A DNA stretch of 64,000 nucleotides from Pocillopora verrucosa (Eukaryota; Cnidaria; Anthozoa; Scleractinia; Pocilloporidae): the NCBI RefSeq assembly GCF_036669915.1, contig NC_089318.1, forward strand, positions 15,806,628 through 15,870,627, in the 5' to 3' direction. The first letter of the stretch is position 1, and the number at the start of each line of letters is the position of its first letter. The translations under genes and the position numbers were made by a program. Below the pieces are notes generated by a model that saw nothing but the letters and a program-made list of their open reading frames with translations, was not told where the DNA came from and did not search any database. This document shows positions 1 through 14,200 of the stretch, piece by piece.

Positions 1-327
1 AAAAGGAACAATCTGCAACGGTTAGTTGTTTGATTTAATAGAAAAATATGAATTTGACACAATCATTAGGGCTTTTATTTGGTAAGGGAACTGGTCTATT
101 TCACATTGTTAAGTTGGAAAATGACAGTCTATCTATATTCACTGCATGTATTAGATGTCAGGTACCTTTCTCTTCTAAATTATATCATCCATGTCTCACA
201 AAGGCATGTGTGTATTTCAAAATTTGCTCGAACTAACGCAACGCCGTGGTCCTTGCAAGAGATTTCAGGAAGTACTTGGGGATGCGATTGCCACTTATTA
301 GTTAAAGAAGCTTTGTCCTTTCTACAG
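1..327. other. Upstream intron of the first gene
   Basis: This stretch precedes the first recognisable exon, which opens after the acceptor at 326-327. That exon enters in phase 1, so the gene continues to the left of the window. I see no convincing exon here. The short open frames have no domain signature and no matching splice sites. Confidence 0.5.
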
Positions 328-3300
328 ATGTAAACGAATGTCTGGATAAATCCGTCTGCCCTGAAAAAGCTGACTGTTTCAACTTGGCTGGGTCTTTTAT
401 GTGCAAATGTCTACCTGGATACAAGAAGGTTGGAGAAACTTGCAGAAGTGAGTGCTGCGTTTAACAGAAATAGAACACTTGCTTTGTAAGCAAAAGTAAA
501 TGTTTGACCTTAAGGAGACGGTTAAAGCTGTGTCGTTTACTTGTAAGAAGATCTGGTGAAATTTTTGTCTCCATATTTCAGTAGATTTATCTGATTTTTT
601 GTCTAATTGCAGAGGATTGCAAACTTTGCCTAAATGGAGGTTCTTGCTCTGAAAACAACACATGCCTGTGCCCTCCTGGATTCTCTGGTCAGCGGTGCCA
701 GTGGCGTAAGTATCAAAAGCGGAAGACAGAACCCAATTGGTTGAACATTTTGTATACATCAAGAAATGTTCCAAACACCGAAATGAAAAGGAATGTATCA
801 CAAGCAAACTAGACAAGACCAATACCAAGCATAGGAAGGGGAAAGATAACGGAGAAGAAGACGGAGTGAACAAACAAACTGACGAGAACTAAGCTAAGGA
901 ACAAGCAAATAACAAATACAAAATTTTAAGAACCATTTAATGATATAATGATACATATATATATATATAAATCGTTAATTGGTTCTTAAAGTTTTTGATA
1001 TGTACATAATTAAAAATCAGGTAATGGGTAATTAAAGAATCAGGCTAAAAGACCATGTATCGCCCAAAACATTCCATACATGCTTTAGTTTGGTTTTGTT
1101 GGATAAACTGACGGTTGAGATACACTGTTTGTCATAGTTTGACGATAACGGAGTTGAAGTAAATATTGTGCTCATAATTGCACTGGCATTGTTTGTTTAT
1201 ATCAATTCTTCTTTGTTTTAAGATGGAGACGCATCGCTTATCTTCAGTAAAGGAAACAGTATACAACGCATGTCTCTTCCTCCTAGACCTAACGGTATAG
1301 GTGTTATTTACCAGCGGCCGGGCGCGGTACATGTGGGAATTGACTATGATTGTGTAGAACGGCGAGTGTACTGGACCGAGGTCACAAAAGGAGTCATTGT
1401 GCGCGCAAAATATGACGGAAGTGAAATGGAAGTTATTGTTGATAGCAAAGAAGTCGCAAGTCCAGAGGGTAAGAAGAAAGAGAAGTGTCTCTGTTATGTT
1501 AATTTGCCATCAGATAAAGAAGAATAGAGGCTTATACAAGGAAAGCTGCAAGGGACTATGATTGTATAGTCGCTTTAGTATGTTGTAATTAGCTTTAGCA
1601 TTCTAATTTAGAATCTATTACGTTCTTTATAATATGTGCCCCGCTAGCTAAATGTCTCCATTCACGAGTGGACATCTGTTTTCTTAAAGGCATTCCTGTT
1701 TGATACAGTAATACAGTTGTTGAGATCTGGTGAACAGAAAAAGTATTTGCGTACAGGGTGGGGCCACGTCACAGCCATCTTGCAGGGAAGTTGGAACACT
1801 TCTATTTCAACTCTGCGAGCCAACTTTGTACTGAGTAATATTGGAAATTTAGCCACCATTTAAAGCTGCAATTCGATATATATACATGTATCTATTTTTT
1901 TTGTTTGTTTTTGTTTTGTTTTGTTGTTGTTTTTTATTTGCCTAACGCGATTATTCAACGTACCTTTTATTTATTCGTTACATTTGACAATTCATACAGG
2001 GATTGCGGTTGACTGGATGGGAAGGAACATTTACTGGACAGACTCGTGGCTTGATGCTATTGAAGTGGCCAAGCTGAATGGCAGCCATAGACGTACGCTC
2101 GTCTCCTCTGACCTGGTTGATCCAAGGGCCATTATAGTCGATCCGCCAAATGGGTGAGTCTGAGTGAGCCATAGTTCAGCGGGTAACGTCTTCAAAACTA
2201 GTCCACTCCATTTTATCTTCTGAATTCTCTTATAAGTCGAATTTCAAAGCCATTAGTATCCGTTTTGGTGGTTAATGGGGCAAACCTAAAAGAAGGATTT
2301 TGTAGTGATATTTATAGGTGTGATAAGCACTAATCCTAACTCGAATTCTTTGTTAATGTTGATTTAATTTAGCAAGCAGTTAAAAGTAGTTGCATGTTCT
2401 CTTTTCATCTGCAAGTTTTCTTTACCGTCACTTTTTTCTTCTAGTAAAATGTACTGGGCCGATTGGAGCCGAAACCGACCAAAGATAGAAGTTGCAAACA
2501 TGGATGGAACCGATAGGCGGATCGTTGTAAGCTCACAACTCAGTCTTCCAAACGGCTTAACAATTGTCCACTCAACAAACGAGCTATGCTACTCTGATGC
2601 CGGCATGTGGGCTATTTCCTGTGTGAATCTAGGAGACCTGAGCATGCGTAAAGCATATAATCCAGCTCCCTATCCGTTTGGTATAACCAATTTCAACAGG
2701 ACTCTGTTCTGGACGGACTGGACTCTTGGAAGAATTCAGAGAATGGGAATGAACTCTAAATTCCCTGACAAGCCTTTAAGGTCATTTGTAGGAAGCAACG
2801 GGAAGATATTTCACATTAAAGCTGTCCAACCGTGTGGAAGGATTGGTAAGAACTGATGAAGAGAGTGTGCTGTTGTAGAGGTGTGAAATATTATTGTAAA
2901 TAACTTCTCGATTTCTTATTATTTTTTTCTTGTTTTTATTTTTGTTTCTTTGTTATTTTTTCGGTGTTATCTCGTTTTCGATCAGCCGCTGCCATCAAGA
3001 ACCCATGTGCCGATGCAAATGGCGGCTGCCTGGGTTTGTGCCTCTTGAAGTCGAAAACCTACTCATGTTCATGCCCCGATGGACTTCATCTTGTAAGGGC
3101 TGGAAATGTAACCAAATGTCAAGGTATGATCAACGTGGAGAGCGTACGCATTGCCTTAAATTATGGAATATTTTTCTTGCTGGGACCAAATTAAAAGGGA
3201 AAGCAACAACAGAGTTTTACGTTAAAGGGGTTCAACGAAGAAAATTGTTTTTATTACATTTATTATAAGCTTTGACCATTTTCAATCAATTATTTTTTTG

Positions 3301-5097
3301 TGTGTGCGGTTGGGCTTAGCTCTACCCTAGCACACCATAAGCTAATGGTTTCGAGTCCTCCGTTTTCTTATCAATATTTTGTGAAATTTTGATTACTGAA
3401 ATTCTTGGCCTTGCCCATTACATAAGATTTCCGCTGAACCATTTGAATTCATATATTTTCTTTATTGCCATTCTTGTTCTTGCTTTCTTCAGAAAAATGT
3501 GACAGTGCTCTTGGAATGGAGAGCGGCTTAATAAATGATAAACAGCTCGTTGCACATTCAGCTTTGAATGCCCGTTACGGTGCATCACGTGCTCGACTGC
3601 ACCTGAGAGAATGGCCTCAGGGGTGGAGTGCGCAGAAAAATGACCCGTCGCCATGGTTACAAATTGACTTGGGTGAGGTTCGCTCTGTAACCGCAGCAGC
3701 AACGCAGGGTTATGGGGAAGATAAGAAGAAACAATGGGTAAAGACGTATGCGCTCATGACATCCGTTGACGGAGAGAGATGGACCGTTTATAGGGAAGGA
3801 GGAAGGAAACGGGTAAGAGAAATAGGTTTTCTTTGCTATTCATGTGTCCTTAATACCCTTCTGTTTGGTTTAGGAAGCGACGAAAGCATATTTTGAGTAG
3901 TTCGTTGCCACGTGCAAAGTAAGCCTTAATCTGAAGAAGACTACAAAAATTTGCTTGGGAAGAATAAGAAAAAACAAACGTAGCAGTAATAAGCCAAGAA
4001 TGAAAAAGGACTGAACTCAAAGGTAGAATTTTTCAAGATATGTAAACTAAAGCTTATTCTTTTTTGATATATTTGCGGCATAAAAAAAACACCTCTAACT
4101 TTCTTTAGCAAAAAAAGGCATCAAAGTAAGGAAACGTTCGCTGTATTTTGTCAATCGTTTCGTCAAAACTAAAACTCTTAAATGATAATTAGCAACACAA
4201 TCATTATCATTATCATTGTAGTTATAAATTTTGTAATCGTTATTGTCATCATTTCGATTGTCAGTACTATTTCATATTAAATTTTCCGCTTATTGAATCA
4301 ACTACAAGCTTGATTACATTGTTTCAAAATCATAAGGTTCTAGTTGAAGTTTAAACGACAATTTTAAAGGAAAGTGATTTCATGATGGGCTCTTCATAAT
4401 CGAGACTGAAAGTGTGTATCAAGATGTCGTTCGAATGCAATTTATGATAAAGTTCGGGTACAAAGTGCGCGCCTTCAACGTGGTTGAAAGAGCGTGCTTT
4501 ATCAGCGCACAAGAGCAATCTTCATGCTCCTCTGAATTCGACTGTCTTTCATTCATAAAACACACGCCTTAAGCAGTTTCTTTGCTAATTGTCATGAGAA
4601 AAACTTGCGTGCTTTTATGAGCCACAATTAGGCCGAATTTCACCGAACATTACACTTTCAGATTCTGTACAAAGAAACTTCAAGCATGTTTGATGGTTTG
4701 TGAACTTTGATGGTTTGACAGCTCTAGTCTTGTTCAACCAATCAAGAAGTGGGGACGCGACCGCGTATTGTGTTTCTCCTTACACTTCTTTCGTGCTCTT
4801 GCCGCTTCCTGCGTGTTTTACAACAGAATAGAGCACAGTCGAGGCTTCCCTTTTCGTTAAATAAGTCAAAAAGTATTAGTAGCGAGGCCAGATAATTAAA
4901 CCGAATAGGAATTTTTCTTTGTTGTACCATCTTTGTCTGTTTTTACCTTGCTTCGGCAGATATTTATAGGGAACGTAGACACAGGATCGGTGGTGCGAAA
5001 CGAACTGAAGATGCCGTTGAGGACTCGCTGGCTCAGAATAGTCCCTCGTTCGTGGAATAACCACATTGGAATGCGGGTCGAATTTTATGGCTGCTGA
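328..5097 (+). CDS. LRP/nidogen-like secreted protein: EGF-EGF-YWTD propeller-EGF-F5/8C (5' partial)
   Basis: Exons: 328-447, 613-705, 1223-1468, 2000-2153, 2445-2845, 2986-3123, 3493-3812, 4960-5097. All have AG/GT borders and compatible phases, giving about 536 residues in the window. Exon 1 is a calcium-binding-type EGF (starts DVNECLD). Exon 2 is a second EGF (CLNGGSC, CPPGFSG). Exons 3-5 carry LDLR class B repeats (VYWTE, IYWTD, MYWADW, LFWTDW) of a six-bladed propeller. Exon 6 is the EGF that usually closes such a propeller. Exons 7-8 together make one F5/8C domain ending MRVEFYGC, directly followed by TGA at 5095-5097. No membrane span follows, so this C terminus is extracellular. By family knowledge such domains bind other proteins, glycans or lipids; the ligand is unknown. 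The N terminus is outside the window, so the full architecture and name stay open. The tandem polycystin-like gene begins 3.1 kb downstream on the same strand. Confidence 0.88.
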
Positions 5098-8000
5098 ACC
5101 GACAACGGTATGTGCTTTTTTGCGTTTTGGATGTTAGTGTTTTTTTTTTTTTTTTAATAATAATAAAATAGATAAGCCAAGTACTTGAATTGTGAAACTC
5201 TTTATACGATAACAACATCAGTGACACCCTCGGCTGCACCTTCTGTACCACTTTTTGTTCGTAACGCATGTTGAAGTCATTTGGGATCTATTACTGAACA
5301 GACGCAGGGCAACATGGAATCTATTTCTTGAATAGAAGAAATATGTTTTCCATAACTTATACGATCATCACTTTGAATAAAAACAAAAAAATAATAATAA
5401 AACAAAAGCAAATAATAACGCTAGCAGTAACGACAATACTCGTGATAATTGCATTTTAAATCTTTCGTCTCTTAAACCAACATCATATTATTCTCTTCGC
5501 TAGTAAACACAGTTCCTTCTGTCTGTTAAAATAGTCAAGTTAAATTCACTTGGGATTGCACCTTTACCAATGCTTCTCCTGTCTTGAAACTCACTGCCAT
5601 TTTCTAATAAGTTCCTTGCTCAAGGAACATTTTCCATATTCGAGTTATATTTACCCGGTTGATAATGTGCTGACATGAGATGGGTCACTTAAGGAAGTCT
5701 ATTTTTTTTTCTTAAAGGAACGACCTTCATTTCCAAGCGGCGCAGGAAGAGAAAGTTACACAAATCACCTTGACAACAGAAAACAGATCAGTAACATTTT
5801 AACCTGCTAGGAAAAGAGCTGGATCTGTGGCAAATAGCTTGACTGTATTTCTCTTGGTTTTTTTTCTCTCTAAAATGGATATAAGCTGGAAGAAGAGTTA
5901 TTTTTTTTCAATAGCTGGCAGTGTTATCTATTCAATTTGGCCTTGAAATGTCCTAGAATGAATATAGACAGTACTTCAAAGGGCGACCTTTGAGTAACGT
6001 GTAGGAAAAAATCTGTATTTTTAGTAGAATGTCGTAAAGAAACATTCTATTATGATAGCAACGAACGTGCTCAATACGAATGAATCGAAGTAACATATTT
6101 CAAAGCTTTCTTGGAGTATAGACCCAAACCCTAGTTAAACTCTAAACCAACATTTTGTGACCAAAAATTGTCCCTTCTAGCTGCGATGCAGTTTCTCTCC
6201 AATTAGTTCAGAGAATTTCTTATTAAATCGAAGCAACACCCAACACATGATGCACCTGTTTTCTTTGCGATTTAATGATTATTTCATTTATAAGGGGAGA
6301 AGCATGTCTATTATTTCTGGGAGGAAAAATGTTAAAGTTGGACCTCGATTTGAACACAAAACTGCAGTGTTCCAAAGTCAATGTAGCCAAGCCAGGCACA
6401 GAAGTTTTATATGTTTAAATTTAGTTTGACTATTGCATGTCAAAAGTAATGCCTAGTCAGATATGTCATCAATAAGGATTCCTAAACAACATCAGCGTTA
6501 TCGTTGTATCTGGATTAAATAGATCAAAATTTTGTGAAGACCTTATTAAATTTACACTGTTTTTCTTAGCCCAAAAACGTGCAGGTTTTCACTTGATAAA
6601 CGGCTACGTATTGCTTTATTATTTAAGAGTTGACTCCTCCACTTTGATGTCCTTACCTTGTCCTGCCGATGTCATCGACAGCTTCTCTGTGCGTTATTCT
6701 CAACGTATTTTAAAAAGAAAAAGGGGGTTTGAATAACAAAGATATTCACTTTCTTTCAAATCGAGTGGTATTCTTTCATTCTATTTTATTTCTATGCAGG
6801 CCCCAGTAACAGTCACTTTTTATCATACAGCGGTCCGTATCAGGGTTTACACAATAACCGCCAGTTACTGGCGCTCTACCGCCGTCTGTAAGGCCTCATA
6901 CTGTGGTCTGTTAAGCTTGCGAACAGTCTCCAATTTTTGGGTTTCGGTTTTCCGTCCCCTTGTCGAGCACAGCCGCTTTTACATCTTCGGCAGCCGCACA
7001 TGACGTGATATATTGAAACTAGTCCGTGGCTTAAATATGAAAAAAGCCATCTTTAATTGGAAAAAAAGCGCAGGATTTAACACCCGTTACGTTTATTCAA
7101 CTTCTTAATTAAAGAAAAAGTCCCTCCTTCGTTTTGAAGAGAGTTGATCGTTAATTGTAAACATGGTAACAGTATGAAGACAATGAAAATGACGTCTCTT
7201 TATTCTCCAGTTTATATTCTGGTTAATTCAAAGTAATATATTTACTATATTTGTAGCTATACATTGGTTTCTTTTTTATTTTCTTCCTAAGCTTTCTGTT
7301 TGTTAATTCGTCGAATAATCTAGAGGGTGGCAATCTTTTTCGTGACAATCTCTTTCCAAACACAAAAGCGTCCATAATTTATGGTTGTGTATCCATTAAT
7401 TTCTCTTTCCTGTAATGTCATTTATTTTTAAAAAGTTCGCTCAGAAAGGGTACTCACGAACATCAACACCACATAGCGTGTGAAAATCTAATTTTATAAA
7501 TAGACAACAGAGACAAATTGTGCAAAATTAAGATTATTTCTTAGTAGCTAAAATTTCGAGAAAATTGTGGTGAGGTTACTTACCCGTCAAAGTTATTCTG
7601 AAACGCATTTTGCCTCAGGTTTTGTTTTCAAGAAATGTTTGTTTACACACAGACCAAAGCTGTTAAGTCATAACATCTGAACGACAGGCAAGAATACAAG
7701 CAAACCACCTTATTTATCGAATAACTTGTTTTAACGAAGTTAGTTCTTGTTTTAACGAAGATGAAGAAAGTTCCCTGATAACGAGTTCATCATATGCATT
7801 TAAATATGACGATCAAGACACAAATAAAAAATTAAGCAAGTTTATTCGTGACTCTATCCAAATTATAGAGATGAAAACGTCAACTTCTTTCAGCACCGAT
7901 AACATAACGCACAAAGGATTCTATTTCTTTTCAATAGACTTCAAATTACAAACTGAGCTCTTTCATCTCATTGGTTCAATTCTCTTAGAAAGTAAATTGA

Positions 8001-8226
8001 TTTGGTACACAAAGCGACCTTATGAAGGGATAGAATAACTCCAGGAGGTTCATAAATTCACGATTACAATAAATAAAAGCATACAGGTTTACTTTTTACT
8101 GCCAGATGACAATTTGCAAGGAAAGGTTATTTTTCACGCTTCGCCAGCGACTCATAGCCATGAAAAATTGAAATAAATGCGAGATAAAATTGTCTAAGGT
8201 CTGATCGATTTGGAAAAGTGAAGACC
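5098..8226. other. Intergenic region between the LRP-like and polycystin-like genes
   Basis: An AATAAA polyadenylation hexamer lies at 5162-5167, 65 bases after the TGA, and suits the upstream gene. The rest is AT-rich with no recognised gene. One open segment, 6800-7003, follows an AG acceptor in the same phase as the exon ending at 3812 and ends in a stop. It is listed as a finding, not as an exon. Confidence 0.6.
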
Positions 8227-11200
8227 ATGAAATTGATTCTGCAAATATTCACGGTAAGGAAGGCTTTCTAACTGCAAATAATGTTGTTTTGTTTGATGTT
8301 CCTGCATTTATAGTTATGTAACTTAAGACTTGGTTCGAAAGATCTACTACAAAATTATTGGATAGGGATCTATTCTAGGAGTTTTTTTTTTTCATTAATT
8401 TTGGGAAATTTTCAACTTCTCCAACTTGTAGACTCAATCTACTTGTCACTTTCTGTCGTTCTCTTTGCGAGAGTCAAAAGCCTCATAAAACATAGCTCAG
8501 AAATGTATTGACTAATCTGATGACATGTGCTATGCATAATAATGGAAGGTCCTCAAACATCCGAGTTATTCAATATAACATCCATACACACTTTCTATAC
8601 TGATGTCCACATCAGTCTAAGAGGCTCTTGTAAGACTCGTTTAAATGATCGTGAATTGATGTGAAATGATAGCAATAACTGTAGCGATAATAATAAAAGA
8701 ACTAGTTTTTTTTTCCCTTTTTCTTGCTTAGTTTTTATTCATCGCAAATGCAACTGTGGTCAGTGACGGTAAGAAGTATGAATTGAGATTTAGTAGCGAA
8801 GATAGACTGGCATCATGATGTTACAGTAACGGTCATCCGCTGAAATAAAAAGCATTAAAAGAATAAAATTCCTACCCTTAGTAAAGGTGAAATAAAGTTT
8901 GGGATGGCCTATCTAATGCTCCTAATGGACACCAATATAAACGTCACTAGCAGAGAAAACTTCTCAGTTCTGTGTTTTCTGCTGTTCGTTAGTTTTGATT
9001 CAATTACAACCGTTTCACTATTTTTTCCTTTCTGTTAAATAAATATTTGTATATATGAATTAAATATATGAAGTGTAAAATTTTGACTTACGTAAAACAG
9101 TGCTTAATACATAGGAGTAGAGCGATGCATATATTGTGGGAGGAAAAAGACAAATAAACTGCCAGTTTATTCCTACAGACCTGTTTCGTGGTTGCCCACT
9201 CATCAGGGGATTTAATGAGAATAATCTTTACCATCGCTCAGATACAATATTATCTAATTTATGCTGCGCGAAATTTAACAGTTTGGTTGTTGCGTAGGAG
9301 GGCTTTGTTTCTGTGGCGGCAGGAAAACACAAGTTCATTACGTTTGTTTAGTGTTGATAGTTCGGGTCAGCAACAACTAAACTGTTAAATTTCGCGCTGC
9401 ATAAATACATATATATATATATACCCATATATCTAACTATATTTGTATATCTGAATCACAGATAATGGTGCTAACAACAATCACATTACAGGTGAAGATA
9501 TATCAAATATTTACCTTCGACTTAATAGTATGTAATTGAAGGAGAGGGAAAGCGAGCCCTAATCACAAAGCGAAGAATTTAAATTTCAGAGCTCCTAAAT
9601 GACTGTTACCCCTTTTTTGAACTTTTACTTGAACCAAACGGTGTTTAAATGAAATGAAAAACATTGTGAGTGACGGAATGAATGAGCAAGAGCATGCTTG
9701 AGTGATTGGGTGAATGAGTGAGAGCTTGTGTGATCAAGTAAGTGTGTGAGTGATCAAGTTATTGCGTGAGTGATGAATATTGAGTGAGTGATAGAATGAA
9801 TGATCGAGTGAGTGAGTTAGTGAGTGATAGAATGAGTGATCGAGTGAGTGAGTTAGTGAGTGATAGAATGAATGATCGAGTGAGTGAGTTAGTGAGTGAT
9901 AGAATGAATGATCGAGTGAGTGAGTTAGTGAGTGATAGAATGAATGATCGAGTGAGTGAGTTAGTGAGTGATAGAATGAGTGATCGAGTGAGTGAGTTAG
10001 TGGGTGATAGAATGAATGATCAAGTAGTGAGTGAGTTATTGATTGAGTGGGTGAGTGAGTAAGTGAGAAAGTTATAGAGGAAGGCAAGGGGAAGAAAGGA
10101 ATGAGAGTAATTAAGAGAGTGATGGACTAAGTGAATGAATGACTAAAAGAGTGACTAGTCGAGTTAATGATTTTTTGAGTGAGGGATTGGGTAAGAGAGT
10201 GAGTGATCACTCGGGTTAGTTAGTGAGTGAGTGAATGAGTAAGAGAGTGTGTGATCGAGGGAGTGAGCGAGTGATAGTGTGTGTGGATGAGTGAATGAGC
10301 GGGGGAAGGAGGTAGGGAGGAAGGTAGTGAGAGAAAATAAAAATCAAAGCCTGTTAGTGATCTCTTTTTCCTGTTAGAAAATGTCAACTGTGGCACAAGT
10401 CCTTGTTTAAACGGAGGAACTTGTTCCAAAGATGGAAGTAGTTATATCTGTAAGTGTTTGGATGGATACCTAGGAAACCGTTGTCAAACGAGTGAGTGAC
10501 TGTTCCCCAAAAAGACGACACATCATAAATCCCTTGATGCCTCATAGCCTTTGGACTCTGAGATTCAGAACATTACAGGTCCGCTTGAATTACCGAAACG
10601 AAACAAAACAATTTTTGTGAGCCAATAGTCGCAAAAGGAAATACAGAAATCGGAATCGAAAAAGAAAGCTTAAAATGTTTTGTATGATTGATGTATCTAT
10701 GTTGAAACGCTGTCGCTAAGAAGTGGTACGGTAAATAATGGTTTTATTCTAGGGAAAATCAGCAGCATAAAAAACAGTGTCATCAGCAACAATTATTAAA
10801 ACTTAGAGTTCGAAGCTCTTTTTTTTTAGGCTTGCATTTTCACCTACCTGGTTTATATAATGCAGCAAAACCAAAACTAATTTTTTCACCTATCAATGAC
10901 TTTTGCCAGGCCTGCAGTCATCCACTGTGACTCCTTCGCTCTTGATGAACTCATTATCTAAACCATCGAATGAAGTCAATAAAAGTAAACGTCAGTCAAT
11001 AGCTATAGAAAAAGGTTCCCCTTCTATTCAAGGTGAGCTACATCTATGAATAGTTTCGTGTGTATTTAAGACTATTGACAATCATTTGTCTACTACTGAC
11101 AAACGCAATTGAAGAATTATTGAGCTAGGCAAAAGTCAAAGTGGCGCTGATGTGGCACCCCATCTAGCACATGGATTAATCTCGATGTTACTTAAAAATA

Positions 11201-14200
11201 AGCAACATTAACAGCAACAACAAGAACTACAGTCTTAAAAACAGGGTTCGAAGCTCGTTTATTTTAAGGCTTGGATTTACACCTACCAGACTTTCAATAA
11301 TGCAATCCCACCGTTAATAGTTCTCTCTCTTTGCAGGCCTGCAGTCATCCACTGTGACGCCTTTGCTCTTGGTTAACTCATTATTCAAACCATCGACTGA
11401 AATCAGTAACAATAAACCTCTGTCTCAAGCATTAGAAAAAGTTTCCCCTTCTACTCAAGGTCAGTTACGTCTCTAAATATTTTTTTAGTGCATTGAAGTG
11501 GATACAGCGGCAAAATCAGTGCGCATGCTCATAACCCACAGAATAGTTTACGTGTGCAAAAGAATGGGAATGATAATATTTCTACAGTAACCCTATGGCA
11601 GGAAAATGCCAGCATTTTTAAATTCTCCATCGTTTGTTTTCATTTTACGAAAACGAGCTCAAACCAAAACAGGTAAGGTTGCCGTTTCAGTAAAGTTTCT
11701 TTGGAAACTCCACCGTCACATATCTCACTCAACAAAAACAAATTTTGCATTAACAGCTGCGAATTTAGGGACTGAAATAGAGTATCCGTGAGATGGCTAT
11801 GAATTTCGAAGCGACTGCTATCCTTTTAACTGCTAGGGTGAATTCAAGACTGCTTGCGATGAACTTTAATTAAAAGAACGCTGCTTGTCCTTCAGACTTT
11901 TCCATAAGAGCAAACTCCATTATAGAGTATATTATTGCATTTTCTCTAATGGGAAGAGGTTGTTAAAAATTGAAAATTCGAGTTTGGTGTTTCCAATAGC
12001 AGGAAGAAAGCAGAATCAAGTTTGATATCAGGGAAAGACTCGATTTTAAGATTTTTAACGTCTAATTAGATCTCGATCGTGCAGTCATGGCTAGATTATG
12101 CGACAAAGGCTATCAGAAAGACTTTAATACGTTCAGTCTCATCTAAGTAACTCACAATCAGTTTTTAATCCCGCCACATTCGTATGTAGGAGTGACCTTT
12201 AGCACATCCATATCAATACCAAGTACAAGAAAAGAAGGAAACTGCTTTAGCGTTCATGTACACTGCATAAAAATGGAAAATGGATCCTGCCGGTCTTACT
12301 GTGTGTATGTGGACAAGAACTATCATGGAATGGATAAATGTCTCTGTGAGTACTATGAGCTCAAGACGGTATTTGATTGCATACAAGTAAAACACCTATT
12401 TTGTATATTCGTAGCTTTGGGTATATTTTGGAGTATCATAGTTGGACAAAGATAACGAAGACAACTCCTGAGAATTTGGAGTAATTGAAGCGCGGTCCGT
12501 TTTCATTGTTAGAGCAGTTTAAAGACTTTGTAGCGAAGACAATTAAAGGGATAATGTAAGTTATTTTATACCGGGACCCACCGAAAAGGCCATCGAAGGT
12601 GTGTAATTCAAACTGGTCTCTGTTTTAGAATCGACAACAACATAACATGCGCATGTAACACAGATGCTCACTTCGCATAAAGATGCGAGTGCTTTCATTG
12701 AAAAGAATTTGAGTTAAGGGTCGTTGTTAATTAGTTGTCTCTCTTCTTCTTAGTTAAAGTTACTTTAAAAGTACGGCACCACTTGGTTCTGGTTGAATTC
12801 ATAGTAAACTGCCCAATGAACTACCTAGTTAAATCAATAATTCTTTCCATTGCATTAATAATACCACTTAGGTGAAGATATTAATACATTGGGACCACCT
12901 AAGGTAGAGATACTCTCCGCATCCAAACAGCCATTTACGGAAGAGACAGATGTCATGAAACGCGACGAGGAAAGAATGTTCCAAGCGTCCATGACTCGAC
13001 ATGAGCACGAATTATTAAAAACCCCGTTGTCACTTGCTTGGTTTGTGAGAGATGTGAATGTCACGCCTTTTGCAATTTCCAAAAATCGGACGCTTGTAAA
13101 CCGAGGTTCCCTGATCTGGAATGCCCCCGCTGGATCTCTATCAACGGGTCTGAAATTGATTGAATTCGAAGTTTCTCACTTAAACTCAACTGCAGCAAGA
13201 CGAGACTTAACTTTCATCAAAGTGGAAGAGCCATGTCTAATTGCTGTGATAAACGGTGGATCCGAAACCCTGGTATCTGCCAGGGGGCACATTGACATCA
13301 ATGGAGGCGATTCCATTGATCCGGGAATCGGCAGGGCTCGTTCTTCTGGTATGGAATTTAAGTGGATATGTTTCGATGGCGGATCGCTTGTGCCCATTTA
13401 TAATGATACCCGAGCCATAGTAGTTCCGTCAGAATTATCCAAGAGAACTGCATCTATCTGCCAGAGCCAGGAAATGAATGAGACAAGAGGACGTAAAATT
13501 CTCTTTCAGCCTAAAGCGGAACACATATACTACATCCTGCTTGTTGTCGAAAAAGATAGCCGCCAGGCTGAGTTTCTTCAGACTGTTTATGCAGTAGATA
13601 AAGACATGCTAAACGTCAAAATCAGGTAGAAGTGTAAATGAAAAAAACATTTTTTTATGTATTAATTCATAAATTTACTCGTCAAATTAATATGACTAGA
13701 CTCCCAGTTACCCCTGTCCCTATTTTTCGGTTTTCACTTGAGACTTGCAGCCATACATGTTTCCTATTTGGAAATTTTAATTTTTTTTAAGTTGACCAAA
13801 ACCTACTTAATTTAAAGAGGTCTTTAATTATACTCGACCATGGATTAACAATTTTCTATAATTATAGTCTAACTTTGCAACGATACACAGTTGCATAGTG
13901 TTATAAAGAGTTCATAGTAAACTGGTATTCAGTGAGTTTCTTTTGTCTTTCTACAGATGCGTCTCTAACTGCAAGAGGGATGTTATACCCAGTGAACGCT
14001 TTAGCTTGACAGCTAAGTGCTCCGGGTTATGTAGACTGAAGAACACTAGCATTACCTGGAAATTGTTCACAAAGGGATTCCAAAGCAATGAATCCACAAC
14101 AGTGTGGCATCTGAAAGATTCCTTGAAATCGATGATATCAACAAAGATTAGCTCGAGAAATATCGTTTTTAGACAAGGAAGATTACTGGAAGGTTCATCT

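Noticed and set aside
3300..3365. tRNA-like stretch with GGTTTCGAGTCC
   Set aside because: Only a B-box-like half is present. No cloverleaf can be drawn, so it is at best a SINE fragment in an intron.
9784..10035. Regularly spaced repeat that could be taken for a CRISPR array
   Set aside because: Units are directly adjacent with no unique spacers, and the DNA is eukaryotic intron. The same holds for 45285-48075.
9734..10087. Repetitive open frames on both strands (117 and 92 codons)
   Set aside because: They are products of the 36-base minisatellite, which is open on both strands by composition.
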